Source: an uncultured Clostridia bacterium (GTDB lineage: Bacteria; Bacillota; Clostridia; Oscillospirales; Acutalibacteraceae). Taken from it: a DNA stretch of 5,249 bases. Positions 1 through 5,249 of this stretch are shown here, piece after piece; the stretch's first letter is position 1; every line of letters starts with the position of its first letter. Under the pieces are notes generated by a model. The model saw nothing but the letters and a program-made list of their open reading frames with translations. It was not told the DNA's origin and searched no databases. The stretch lies in the NCBI GenBank assembly GCA_937877675.1, contig CALEIS010000071.1, positions 1 through 5,249 of the forward strand. The letters run 5' to 3'. The translations under genes and the position numbers were made by a program.

Positions 1-710
1 CCTATAATCTTGCAATTTTCCTTTAACTTACAAAGTGACATATTCAAGGTGCATTTGAAAGTACCATAATCAAGAATTACAGTTTCGCTTATATCAATTC
101 CGTTTTGGATTACACCGTCACATTTAATTCCTTTTGGCACACCGAAAAGATTGTAACAATATGTAATTGGATAAATACCAATATCAAGCAACGCACCACC
201 TGCCGTTTCAGGAGTAAGCACTCGTGAATCCTTTGGCATTTTTATTCCAGGGAAGGCATAATTGATTACAACATCTTTAATCTCTCCGATTTCACCACTC
301 TGCACCCATTCTTTTACTGTTAATGCAACGGGTGAAAACCAAGTCCACATAGCCTCACAAAAATATGTATCTGTTTCTTTTGCTGTATCTATTAGGATAT
401 TAACATCCTTTAATGACACACCAACAGGTTTTTCACAAAGTACAGGTTTTCCCATTTTCATAGCTTTTACTGCATATTCTACATGGGATGTATGTGGTGT
501 TGCAATATAAACTCCATCAACATCATCACGATTTACTGCATCTTCAAAATTCGTAAACACTTGTGCATCGTATTTATCTGCAAAAGTCTTTGCCTTTTCA
601 TAAGTGCGACTGTAAACCGAAACTATTTTATGATTTCCCTTTTTAATATTCATAGCAGTACTTTTTGCAATACCACCACTACCTATATATGCCCATTTGA
701 ATTCTGCCAT
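1..710 (-). CDS. Gfo/Idh/MocA-family oxidoreductase, 3' end cut off by the window
   Basis: Open frame of 236 complete codons starting at the ATG at 710-708 and running off the left edge with no stop. The protein begins with a Rossmann NAD(P)-binding fold: a hydrophobic strand then GSGGIA (residues 10-15). It carries the family hallmark EKP (93-95), whose Lys94 is the usual catalytic lysine, then EAMW (119-122) and GGALLDIGIYP (171-181), typical of the C-terminal substrate domain. In dimeric dihydrodiol dehydrogenase, a relative, a Lys in EKP and a Tyr near residue 180 are catalytic; Lys94 and Tyr180 here fit. Members are usually about 320-340 residues, so roughly 90 are missing. It is probably a cytosolic dehydrogenase acting on a sugar, sugar acid or polyol; the substrate cannot be told. 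It is the last visible gene of the leftward series, 8 nt after the YolD-like gene, with its ribosome binding site overlapping that gene's stop codon. Confidence 0.93.
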   Translation of the reverse strand, partial: MAEFKWAYIGSGGIAKSTAMNIKKGNHKIVSVYSRTYEKAKTFADKYDAQVFTNFEDAVNRDDVDGVYIATPHTSHVEYAVKAMKMGKPVLCEKPVGVSLKDVNILIDTAKETDTYFCEAMWTWFSPVALTVKEWVQSGEIGEIKDVVINYAFPGIKMPKDSRVLTPETAGGALLDIGIYPITYCYNLFGVPKGIKCDGVIQNGIDISETVILDYGTFKCTLNMSLCKLKENCKII

Positions 711-721
711 ACAATCACCTA
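711..721 (-). promoter_or_regulatory. Ribosome binding site of the oxidoreductase, overlapping the upstream stop codon
   Basis: Read on the minus strand the sequence is TAGGTGATTGT followed by ATG. AGGTG (720-716) lies 5 nt before the start and shares bases with the TAG stop (721-719) of the YolD-like gene. This supports the 710 start and suggests that ribosomes ending the YolD-like gene help start this one. Confidence 0.7.
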
Positions 722-1150
722 CAAAATCTCTGTGTTTTCAGGTATAATTTCACTTTTAATTTCTATAATATCATCAATAAGAATCTCCGTTTTGTCCGTA
801 AAACAAACCTTCCTCTGTACTGAATCAAACTTTTTTATATTCCCTGTAAAATCAAGGTACATACCACCCTCTTTATTGGTGTCGGGTATAAAATATGTTA
901 CTGTGATTTCAGGTTGCTCATAAATATGATTTAAAATAAAAGTCATTTTGTTATCAAGCAACATCTTATCATAATCATCAAGTTCAATTTTTCTATCAGT
1001 CAACCTTGCAGTTTCCTTTATTGCATCATCATGACCTGTAAGGGCAGAAAATGGTGCAAACTGTGCTGCACGGTCATAGAGTGACATATGAGGTCTTCTA
1101 TCGGATTGATGATGTGGAAGGTTTATAATATCATCATAATCACCTTTCAT
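719..1150 (-). CDS. YolD-like protein, probable accessory partner of the translesion polymerase
   Basis: This 143-residue protein matches, from memory, a family common in Clostridia next to Y-family polymerase genes. The recognisable N-terminal block runs from DDIINLPHH (6-14) through RPHMSLYDRAAQFAPFSALTG (19-39) to IKETARLTD (44-52). A second block, EITVTYFIPD (81-90) then GGMYLDFTGNIKKFD (95-109), looks like a small beta-rich domain, and the tail is acidic. There is no signal peptide or membrane segment, so it should be cytosolic. YolD-like proteins have been predicted to do the job of the UmuD subunit of polymerase V; that is a published prediction, not shown here, and I see no LexA/UmuD-like self-cleavage protease domain. 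The start at 1150 has GGGAG 8 nt upstream. The gene lies 15 nt after the GNAT gene and 8 nt before the oxidoreductase. Placement beside the polymerase cassette is the main functional clue. Confidence 0.85.
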   Translation of the reverse strand: MKGDYDDIINLPHHQSDRRPHMSLYDRAAQFAPFSALTGHDDAIKETARLTDRKIELDDYDKMLLDNKMTFILNHIYEQPEITVTYFIPDTNKEGGMYLDFTGNIKKFDSVQRKVCFTDKTEILIDDIIEIKSEIIPENTEIL

Positions 1151-1158
1151 ATGTCACA

Positions 1159-1163
1159 CTCCC
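1159..1163 (-). promoter_or_regulatory. Ribosome binding site of the YolD-like gene
   Basis: GGGAG on the minus strand, 8 nt before the ATG at 1150 and just after the TAA stop (1168-1166) of the GNAT gene. It supports the chosen start. Confidence 0.65.
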
Positions 1164-1165
1164 TT

Positions 1166-1648
1166 TTATAAGTCTAATTTTAAGTATATTGAGTCTTCCA
1201 TGGGACTGTTGTTGTAGCATTCAATTTCGTAAAATCCCATTTTTTTGTACATCTTTATTGCTGTCTGCAAAAAAGGTAGAGTATCAAGAAGCATATTGCT
1301 ATAACCTATCTCCTTTGCATCGGAAACTATTTTTTCAACAAGTGTTTTTGCTATGCCTTTATTTCTGAATTCAGGTATAACATAAAGGCGTTTCATTTCA
1401 CATTCTTTATCATTAAGTTTTCTTAATGCGATACATCCTGCAACCTGATTTTCATAGTATGCAATATAAAGTCTGCCCCAAGGCAAACCATATTTATTTT
1501 CCAAATGCTCTACCTCGTCATCATATTTCTGGATTTCAAGGTATTCTTTAAATTTACTATCATTCTTAACAAGATACTCTGTATATTCCGTAAACAAACT
1601 CTTAATCTCGTCTTTTAAATCATATCCGCACACAATTTTTATTTTCAT
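1166..1648 (-). CDS. GNAT-family N-acetyltransferase
   Basis: This 160-residue protein is a single complete GNAT domain. The acetyl-CoA binding motif A is visible as MKRLYVIPEF (85-94) followed by RNKGIA (95-100), which is the R/Q-x-x-G-x-G/A pyrophosphate loop, then the helix KTLVEKIVSDA (101-111). Motif B follows as the strand NMLLDT (118-123) and AIKMYKKMGFYEI (130-142), where 'YkkmGF' is the usual family ending. The substrate, whether a small molecule, peptide or protein, cannot be read from the sequence. It lies between the polymerase and the YolD-like gene: its ATG overlaps the polymerase stop by one base (TAATG), and its own ribosome site is weak (AAGG 4 nt before the start), so translation is probably coupled. 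As I recall, Bacillus subtilis yqjW-yqjX-yqjY has the same combination of polymerase, YolD-like protein and GNAT, so the link may be functional rather than chance. Confidence 0.93.
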   Translation of the reverse strand: MKIKIVCGYDLKDEIKSLFTEYTEYLVKNDSKFKEYLEIQKYDDEVEHLENKYGLPWGRLYIAYYENQVAGCIALRKLNDKECEMKRLYVIPEFRNKGIAKTLVEKIVSDAKEIGYSNMLLDTLPFLQTAIKMYKKMGFYEIECYNNSPMEDSIYLKLDL

Positions 1649-1650
1649 TA
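1646..1650 (-). other. TAATG stop-start overlap coupling polymerase and GNAT genes
   Basis: The TAA stop of the polymerase (1650-1648) shares its last A with the ATG of the GNAT gene (1648-1646). The only upstream Shine-Dalgarno-like sequence is AAGG at 1656-1653, close to the start, so termination-reinitiation is the likely route of translation. Confidence 0.8.
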
Positions 1651-3132
1651 TGCCTTATGACCACCAATCTGGCTATTTCTTTCTTTTGCAGTTGCTCCTT
1701 CTTCAAGATTCATACCCTTGAGAATTGCGTTTTTACCATATTTCTTCTTAATGCTTAAAACCGCTTCTTGCATACGTTTTTCTTTCGCAAGATTTTCTTC
1801 CTGCTTATTTTTCTTTTCGTAATCTGTGAAAAGGTCAAGTTGTTCAACTTGGTTTTCTTTTACATCCTTTTCCCTTTGCAATTTGCAAACTGCAATATTT
1901 ATTCTTCGTACAAGAAGGCTTTTATCCACAATTCGGTCAAAGAGTTCCATTGTAGTATCCACAATTAACTTTGATGACGCAGTATATCTGTCAATATTCC
2001 CCGTACCATGAGCCTGTTTTGGGACTTTTCGTCCGTAAAAGTCTGTTACAATTTCACCACTATACCGAATATTCTCATCAGTTAAATTATCAATATCATA
2101 ACCTATTGTAAGTACTATCTGATTTGTTACAAGAGCCTTTTCCACAAGGTCAAGAGCTAAAGCCTCTGCCATTTCCCTTGTTACAAGTTTTGCTTTATCA
2201 AAATAATACGGTGTTTGCAAAACCTGACCTGAACTTAAACTGTTAGTTGATGGCTTATATGCCTTGATTTCTTTAATTGTACAAGGCTCCCAGCCCCAAG
2301 CATGGTCAATGAGCAATTCGGCATTGATGCCAAAAAGTCTGTAAAGTAAATCTTCGTCATAGAGTGAGCATCGGGCAACATCACCCATTGTTTTCATTCC
2401 ATAACGTTCAAGTTTGTTAGCGTAGCCCTTTCCCACTCGCCAAAAATCAGTGAGTGGTTTATGTGACCACAATTTTTCACGATAACTCATCTCGTCAAGT
2501 TCGGCAATACGAACTACGTCCTTGTCTGCAGGGATATGCTTGGCCTCAATATCCATAGCAATTTTTGCAAGGTACATATTCGTCCCTATTCCTGCTGTTG
2601 CAGTAATTCCTGTTGTACTGAGAACATCCTGAATGAGTTTTCTTGCAAAATCGTGAGCTGACAATTTATATGTTGCAAGATAATGGGTTATATCAATAAA
2701 AACCTCATCAATAGAATAAACGTGAATATCTTCAGGAGCAATATATTTGAGATACACATTGTAAATTCGTGTGCTGTACTCCATATAATATGCCATTCGT
2801 GGTGGTGCAACAATATAGTCAAGCTCAAGACTTGGATTATTATTCAAATCCACCGAGTTAAATGACTTATCAACAAAAGTTCTTTTAGGTGCTTTAAGTC
2901 GTCTTTGATTATTCACTTCTCTGACCTTCTGCACAACCTCAAAAAGCCTTGCTCTACCGGGAATTCCATATGCTTTTAAGGATGGTGTTACTGCAAGGCA
3001 GATTGTTTTTTCCGTTCTTTCCTTGTCAGCAACAACCAAATTAGTGGTCATGGGGTTAAGTCCCCTTTCCACACATTCAACAGAGGCAAAAAATGACTTT
3101 AAGTCTATGCAAAGGTATTTTTTCTCTGTCAT
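1648..3132 (-). CDS. Y-family translesion DNA polymerase (UmuC/DinB superfamily, UvrX/YqjW-like)
   Basis: This 494-residue polymerase copies damaged DNA with low fidelity. The catalytic carboxylates are Asp10 in CIDLKSFFASVE (8-19) and Asp142/Glu143 in YSIDEVFIDIT (139-149). Phe15, five residues after Asp10, sits where the steric gate against ribonucleotides lies in this family. A helix-hairpin-helix thumb segment follows at about 221-254, then the little-finger domain at about 290-415. QLDLF (431-435) is a textbook beta-clamp binding pentapeptide. About 59 residues follow it: a charged, probably helical stretch, then a tail with KKYGKNAILKG (463-473) and QIGGHKA (488-494). Compared with E. 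coli Pol IV (about 350 residues) it is long, with extra sequence around 72-107 and at the C-terminus, as in Firmicutes homologues. The start at 3132 has a strong GGAGGGG site. It lies 22 nt after the galactosidase gene and overlaps the GNAT gene by 1 nt. The family call is firm; a precise gene name is not. Confidence 0.97.
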   Translation of the reverse strand: MTEKKYLCIDLKSFFASVECVERGLNPMTTNLVVADKERTEKTICLAVTPSLKAYGIPGRARLFEVVQKVREVNNQRRLKAPKRTFVDKSFNSVDLNNNPSLELDYIVAPPRMAYYMEYSTRIYNVYLKYIAPEDIHVYSIDEVFIDITHYLATYKLSAHDFARKLIQDVLSTTGITATAGIGTNMYLAKIAMDIEAKHIPADKDVVRIAELDEMSYREKLWSHKPLTDFWRVGKGYANKLERYGMKTMGDVARCSLYDEDLLYRLFGINAELLIDHAWGWEPCTIKEIKAYKPSTNSLSSGQVLQTPYYFDKAKLVTREMAEALALDLVEKALVTNQIVLTIGYDIDNLTDENIRYSGEIVTDFYGRKVPKQAHGTGNIDRYTASSKLIVDTTMELFDRIVDKSLLVRRINIAVCKLQREKDVKENQVEQLDLFTDYEKKNKQEENLAKEKRMQEAVLSIKKKYGKNAILKGMNLEEGATAKERNSQIGGHKA

Positions 3133-3137
3133 TTTTG

Positions 3138-3144
3138 CCCCTCC
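3138..3144 (-). promoter_or_regulatory. Strong ribosome binding site of the polymerase
   Basis: GGAGGGG on the minus strand, with the GGAGG core ending 7 nt before the ATG at 3132. It sits in the 22-nt gap after the galactosidase stop (3157-3155), is the best Shine-Dalgarno sequence in the series, and fixes the start. Confidence 0.8.
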
Positions 3145-3154
3145 GTTTCATAAA

Positions 3155-4891
3155 TTATCCTAAAATTGGTGTATCTACAAACTCAATTTCTGCGTCGCCT
3201 TTAAGTCCATCTGACTCAAAAACAATAATCTCATTATCTCCGTCTTTTAACACACTTGCAGGTACATACAAGGTCTGTTGTGGTCCAATTTCCCAATATC
3301 TTCCAAGATTAAAACCATTAATTACAACAAATCCCTTTGTAAAATTTGGGAGTTTAAGGAATGTATCCTTTGGATTTTCAATATTGAAATATCCTCTGTA
3401 AAATGCTGATTTTTCATTGAATGGCTTACCATCAAATGACAATTTATCAAGATTATTCATTGGTAATGTATAAACATCCCAATTAAAATGAATTCTCTTA
3501 TCCAATAAGCATCTTCCGGCAATACCCTTTTTGAACATCATCTTTGGTCCGAAATTACATCTACCCATATTTTCACAAAGAACAGTAAGCACATCCCCTG
3601 CTTTTGCAGAAATCTTTGTTTCAAGTCTGTCGTTGATATAAAGGATATCCACAAGATTATCATTTATGTAAATCTGTGCACGGTCACCGATTCTTTCAAA
3701 TGTAAGTGCAACATCTTCATAATCACGGTTCAAAACTGTTTTGTAAGCAATAAATCCGTATCCGTTACCGTATTTTTCCATACATCTTGGAACATCTGAA
3801 TGAATAGGAATAGCAAGTTCAGGTAATGCTGTAAAAAAGCCTTCACTCTCTGTCAATTTGAATTTACCATATGCCTTTTTCTCTCTGTTTGCAGGAATTT
3901 CTGGCAATTCTTCACCTATATGTTTTTTGATGACTTCTCTAACCGCCATATATTTTGGAGTAATGTCACCACATTCCGTAAGCATAGCATCATAGTCATA
4001 GCTTGTAACGTCCGGAGCAAATCTTTCATAATGATTAGCACCTGATGTGAAACCAAAGTTTGTTCCACCAATAAACATATACATATTAAGGCTACCGCGA
4101 GTGAGCATATCGTCAACGACTTTTGCGTAATCCTCCGCTGATGTGGTGTGGTGCTTGTCATCACCCCATGCATCAAACCAACCATTCCACATTTCCATAC
4201 ACATTTTGGGTGTATCAGGGAAAAGTTCATCATGGGCTTTAAAATTTTCTTCAACACGGCTACCGAAATTAAGTGTTGGCAAACACCCTTCAATAGTACC
4301 ATCAAGCAAGTCACTCTTGCTTGTACCGTCGGATGTAAATAATGGCACATCAATTCCACGGTCAATGAAGCCTTGTTTCAAGTAATTAAGATATTCCTTG
4401 TCGTCGCCATAGTAACCATATTCGTTTTCACATTGTACCATAATCACGGAGCCACCATTTGTAGTGAGATATGGTTTGATTTCTGCACAAAGTTTATCAA
4501 GATATAAATCAAAACGTTCAATGTATTTTTTATTCATACAACGGATTTCCATATCTTCATCCGCCTGAATCCACCAAGGAAGTCCACCGAATTCCCATTC
4601 TGCACAGATATAAGGACCAGGTCTTACAATAACCATAAGACCCACCTTCTGTGCTGTTTCAATATATTTTGCAATATTCAAGTTACCTGTGAAGTCATAT
4701 TCACCCGGCACTTTTTCATGCATATTCCAAGCACAATAGGTTTCAACACAGTTGCAACCCATAGCCTTCATTTTCATAAAAATATCTTCCCAAGTATCAG
4801 GCATATTTCTGAAATAATGGACTGCGCCTGAAATAAGTTTAATTGGTTTTCCATCTTTTACAAATTGATTTTTTATAATTTCAAAAGTCAT
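3155..4891 (-). CDS. Glycoside hydrolase family 35 beta-galactosidase, cytoplasmic
   Basis: This 578-residue enzyme should remove terminal beta-linked galactose with retention of configuration. The N-terminal TIM barrel (about 5-325) shows SGAVHYFR (21-28), RPGPYICAEWEFGGLP (90-105) and QCENEYG (153-159). By comparison with human GLB1, Glu157 is the acid/base and Glu233 in CMEMWNGW (231-238) the nucleophile. Beta-sandwich domains follow, ending in the characteristic INGFNLGRYWEIGPQQTLYV (524-543). No signal peptide is present, so it acts on imported oligosaccharides. Length and layout resemble the short bacterial BgaC type (about 590 residues), known for cleaving Gal-beta-1,3-GlcNAc/GalNAc; that specificity is only an inference here. 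The family signature normally has Gly-Gly-Pro before the catalytic segment, whereas this protein has Gly-Gly-Ser (146-148). The start at 4891 has AGGAG 7 nt upstream and a promoter just beyond. It is the first gene of the leftward series. Confidence 0.96.
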   Translation of the reverse strand: MTFEIIKNQFVKDGKPIKLISGAVHYFRNMPDTWEDIFMKMKAMGCNCVETYCAWNMHEKVPGEYDFTGNLNIAKYIETAQKVGLMVIVRPGPYICAEWEFGGLPWWIQADEDMEIRCMNKKYIERFDLYLDKLCAEIKPYLTTNGGSVIMVQCENEYGYYGDDKEYLNYLKQGFIDRGIDVPLFTSDGTSKSDLLDGTIEGCLPTLNFGSRVEENFKAHDELFPDTPKMCMEMWNGWFDAWGDDKHHTTSAEDYAKVVDDMLTRGSLNMYMFIGGTNFGFTSGANHYERFAPDVTSYDYDAMLTECGDITPKYMAVREVIKKHIGEELPEIPANREKKAYGKFKLTESEGFFTALPELAIPIHSDVPRCMEKYGNGYGFIAYKTVLNRDYEDVALTFERIGDRAQIYINDNLVDILYINDRLETKISAKAGDVLTVLCENMGRCNFGPKMMFKKGIAGRCLLDKRIHFNWDVYTLPMNNLDKLSFDGKPFNEKSAFYRGYFNIENPKDTFLKLPNFTKGFVVINGFNLGRYWEIGPQQTLYVPASVLKDGDNEIIVFESDGLKGDAEIEFVDTPILG

Positions 4892-4898
4892 AACATCA

Positions 4899-4903
4899 CT
4901 CCT
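4899..4903 (-). promoter_or_regulatory. Ribosome binding site of the beta-galactosidase
   Basis: AGGAG on the minus strand, 7 nt before the ATG at 4891. A second ATG between them (4896-4894) is out of frame, so 4891 is the start. Confidence 0.75.
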
Positions 4904-4912
4904 ATTGCCTCT

Positions 4913-4941
4913 ATTTTACTATACATAAGTCAAATTATCAA
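4913..4941 (-). promoter_or_regulatory. Sigma-A type promoter for the leftward gene series
   Basis: On the minus strand, TTGATA (4941-4936) and TAAAAT (4918-4913) are separated by exactly 17 nt. Each hexamer differs from consensus by one base. Transcription would start near 4906, leaving a leader of only about 15 nt with AGGAG almost at its 5' end. This short leader leaves no room for a riboswitch or attenuator, so control is probably by proteins binding at or near the promoter. Confidence 0.7.
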
Positions 4942-4950
4942 TCACTTATG
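4924..4950 (-). promoter_or_regulatory. Perfect 7-bp inverted repeat over the leftward promoter, candidate operator
   Basis: CATAAGT (4924-4930) and ACTTATG (4944-4950) are perfect inverted copies, with centres 20 bp apart, close to two helical turns. One arm lies in the spacer of the leftward promoter and the other just upstream of its -35 box, so a bound dimer would cover the -35. The position suits a repressor, but an AT-rich 7-bp repeat could also arise by chance. No regulator gene is in the window. Confidence 0.4.
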
Positions 4951-4951
4951 A

Positions 4952-4976
4952 ATGATAAAGCAAAAAACTTTATCAT
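4952..4976. promoter_or_regulatory. Perfect 9-bp palindrome between the divergent promoters
   Basis: ATGATAAAG (4952-4960) and CTTTATCAT (4968-4976) are perfect inverted copies around a 7-nt centre. It lies 10 nt upstream of the leftward -35 box and 27 nt upstream of the rightward -35 box. No T-run follows on either strand and no gene ends here, so it is a poor intrinsic terminator. A shared regulator site serving one or both promoters is the better reading. Confidence 0.45.
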
Positions 4977-5003
4977 ATTAAAGAAGAAAAGTGAAAAATC
5001 ATC

Positions 5004-5032
5004 TTTACATTTCAGATTAAAAGGAATATAAT
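5004..5032 (+). promoter_or_regulatory. Sigma-A type promoter for the amino acid permease
   Basis: TTTACA (5004-5009) and a consensus TATAAT (5027-5032) are separated by exactly 17 nt. Transcription would start near 5039, giving a leader of about 30 nt that contains the ribosome binding site. This is one of the best promoter matches possible by eye and fits the gene beginning at 5068. Confidence 0.75.
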
Positions 5033-5050
5033 TTAGTACATAATTGAAAA

Positions 5051-5057
5051 GGAAGGA
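5051..5057 (+). promoter_or_regulatory. Ribosome binding site of the permease
   Basis: GGAAGGA, whose core ends about 10 nt before the ATG at 5068. An earlier ATG (5057-5059) overlaps it but is in another frame, so 5068 is the start. Confidence 0.6.
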
Positions 5058-5067
5058 TGGTTTCCCT

Positions 5068-5249
5068 ATGGAAAATGGAAACGGACTTAAAAAGCAATAT
5101 GGGCTTTTAATGGCTATCTGCATGGTTGTAGGTACTGTTGTAGGCTCAGGTGTTTTCTTTAAAGCACAAGCAATTCTTGATAAAACAGGCGGCGATATGC
5201 CAATGGGTATTATTGCATGGATTATCGGTGGCGCAGTTATGATTTGCTG
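5068..5249 (+). CDS. APC-family amino acid permease, N-terminal part only
   Basis: Sixty complete codons run from the ATG at 5068 to the right edge without a stop. After a short charged N-terminus (KKQYG, 8-12) comes a first membrane helix, LLMAICMVVGTVVGSGVFF (13-31). It contains the glycine-rich G-x-V-x-G-S-G-V/I-F segment that, in APC transporters, forms the unwound substrate-binding part of helix 1. A loop with DKTGGDMP (38-45) follows, then the start of helix 2 (GIIAWIIGGAVMI, 47-59). This pattern is typical of the amino acid/polyamine/organocation superfamily, for example SteT-like serine/threonine exchangers. The transported amino acid cannot be told from this piece. Full members are about 430-500 residues, so most of the gene is outside the window. 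It diverges from the galactosidase gene and has its own near-consensus promoter. Confidence 0.88.
   Translation, partial: MENGNGLKKQYGLLMAICMVVGTVVGSGVFFKAQAILDKTGGDMPMGIIAWIIGGAVMIC

Noticed and set aside
262..923. Open frames on the plus strand (262-510 and 483-923).
   Set aside because: They lie opposite the oxidoreductase and YolD-like genes, whose protein motifs are clear. The translations are low-complexity and hydrophobic, as expected for antisense of AT-rich genes.
1768..2865. Short plus-strand open frames opposite the polymerase.
   Set aside because: They are 60-66 codons, Phe/Ile-rich, without convincing ribosome sites, and antisense to a firmly identified gene.
3154..3186. Possible internal minus-strand promoter before the polymerase: GATAAT (3159-3154) with TTGTAG or TTGAGT upstream.
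   Set aside because: The spacers are 15 and 21 nt, both outside the normal 16-18 range, and the hexamers are weak, so I do not list it. It is still the place to look if the polymerase proves to have its own start site.
3093..3401. 102-codon plus-strand open frame spanning the junction of the galactosidase and polymerase genes.
   Set aside because: It is antisense to two real genes and shows no recognisable domain.
3916..4365. 149-codon minus-strand open frame inside the galactosidase gene.
   Set aside because: It is another frame of a well-supported GH35 gene, its product resembles no family I know, and it has no separate start context.
4952..4976. Reading the 9-bp palindrome as an intrinsic terminator.
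   Set aside because: The stem is AT-rich, no T-tract follows on either strand, and no gene ends nearby.
4992..5014. TGAAA...TTTCA inverted repeat over the permease -35 box, considered as a CcpA cre site or operator.
   Set aside because: The arms are only 5 bp, the central CG of cre sites is absent, and such repeats are frequent by chance in AT-rich DNA.
4938..5123. 61-codon minus-strand open frame across the divergent promoter region.
   Set aside because: It covers both promoters and the start of the permease, and its product has the Phe/Leu-rich makeup of non-coding AT-rich DNA.
1..5249. Mobile element, CRISPR, tRNA or rRNA content.
   Set aside because: I saw no transposase motifs, terminal or regularly spaced repeats, or RNA gene sequence on either strand.

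Overview
The window looks like a piece of chromosome from a low-GC Gram-positive bacterium, most likely a gut-type member of the Clostridia (Lachnospiraceae, Eubacterium or Ruminococcaceae-like). The grounds are the AT-rich sequence, AGGAG-type ribosome binding sites, good sigma-A type promoters, and a Y-family polymerase plus YolD-like pair of a kind typical of Clostridia. The genus cannot be fixed from this sequence alone.

Layout: five genes read leftward (minus strand) in one tight series. In transcription order they are a cytoplasmic GH35 beta-galactosidase (4891-3155), a Y-family translesion DNA polymerase (3132-1648), a GNAT acetyltransferase (1648-1166), a YolD-like protein (1150-719) and a Gfo/Idh/MocA sugar-type oxidoreductase (710 to beyond the left edge, 3' end missing). 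Gaps are 22 nt, -1 nt (a TAATG overlap), 15 nt and 8 nt, so they probably form one transcription unit with translational coupling. A rightward gene, an APC-family amino acid permease (5068 to beyond the right edge, 3' end missing), diverges from it.

The 176-nt divergent gap (4892-5067) holds a near-consensus promoter for each direction. It also holds two perfect palindromes between or overlapping them (7-bp arms and 9-bp arms), which are candidate regulator sites. No RNA gene, CRISPR array, insertion sequence or clear terminator is visible.

Working together: the first and last genes fit carbohydrate use, namely release of galactose from imported beta-galactosides and NAD(P)-linked oxidoreduction of a sugar or polyol. 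The middle three form a translesion-synthesis cassette: a polymerase with a canonical sliding-clamp binding motif, its YolD-like partner (predicted in the literature to be a UmuD equivalent), and an acetyltransferase of unknown target. The mutagenesis cassette sits inside an apparent sugar operon with no recognisable LexA box of its own. This is the most unusual aspect of the window. Each gene taken singly belongs to a known family; I see no clearly new system.
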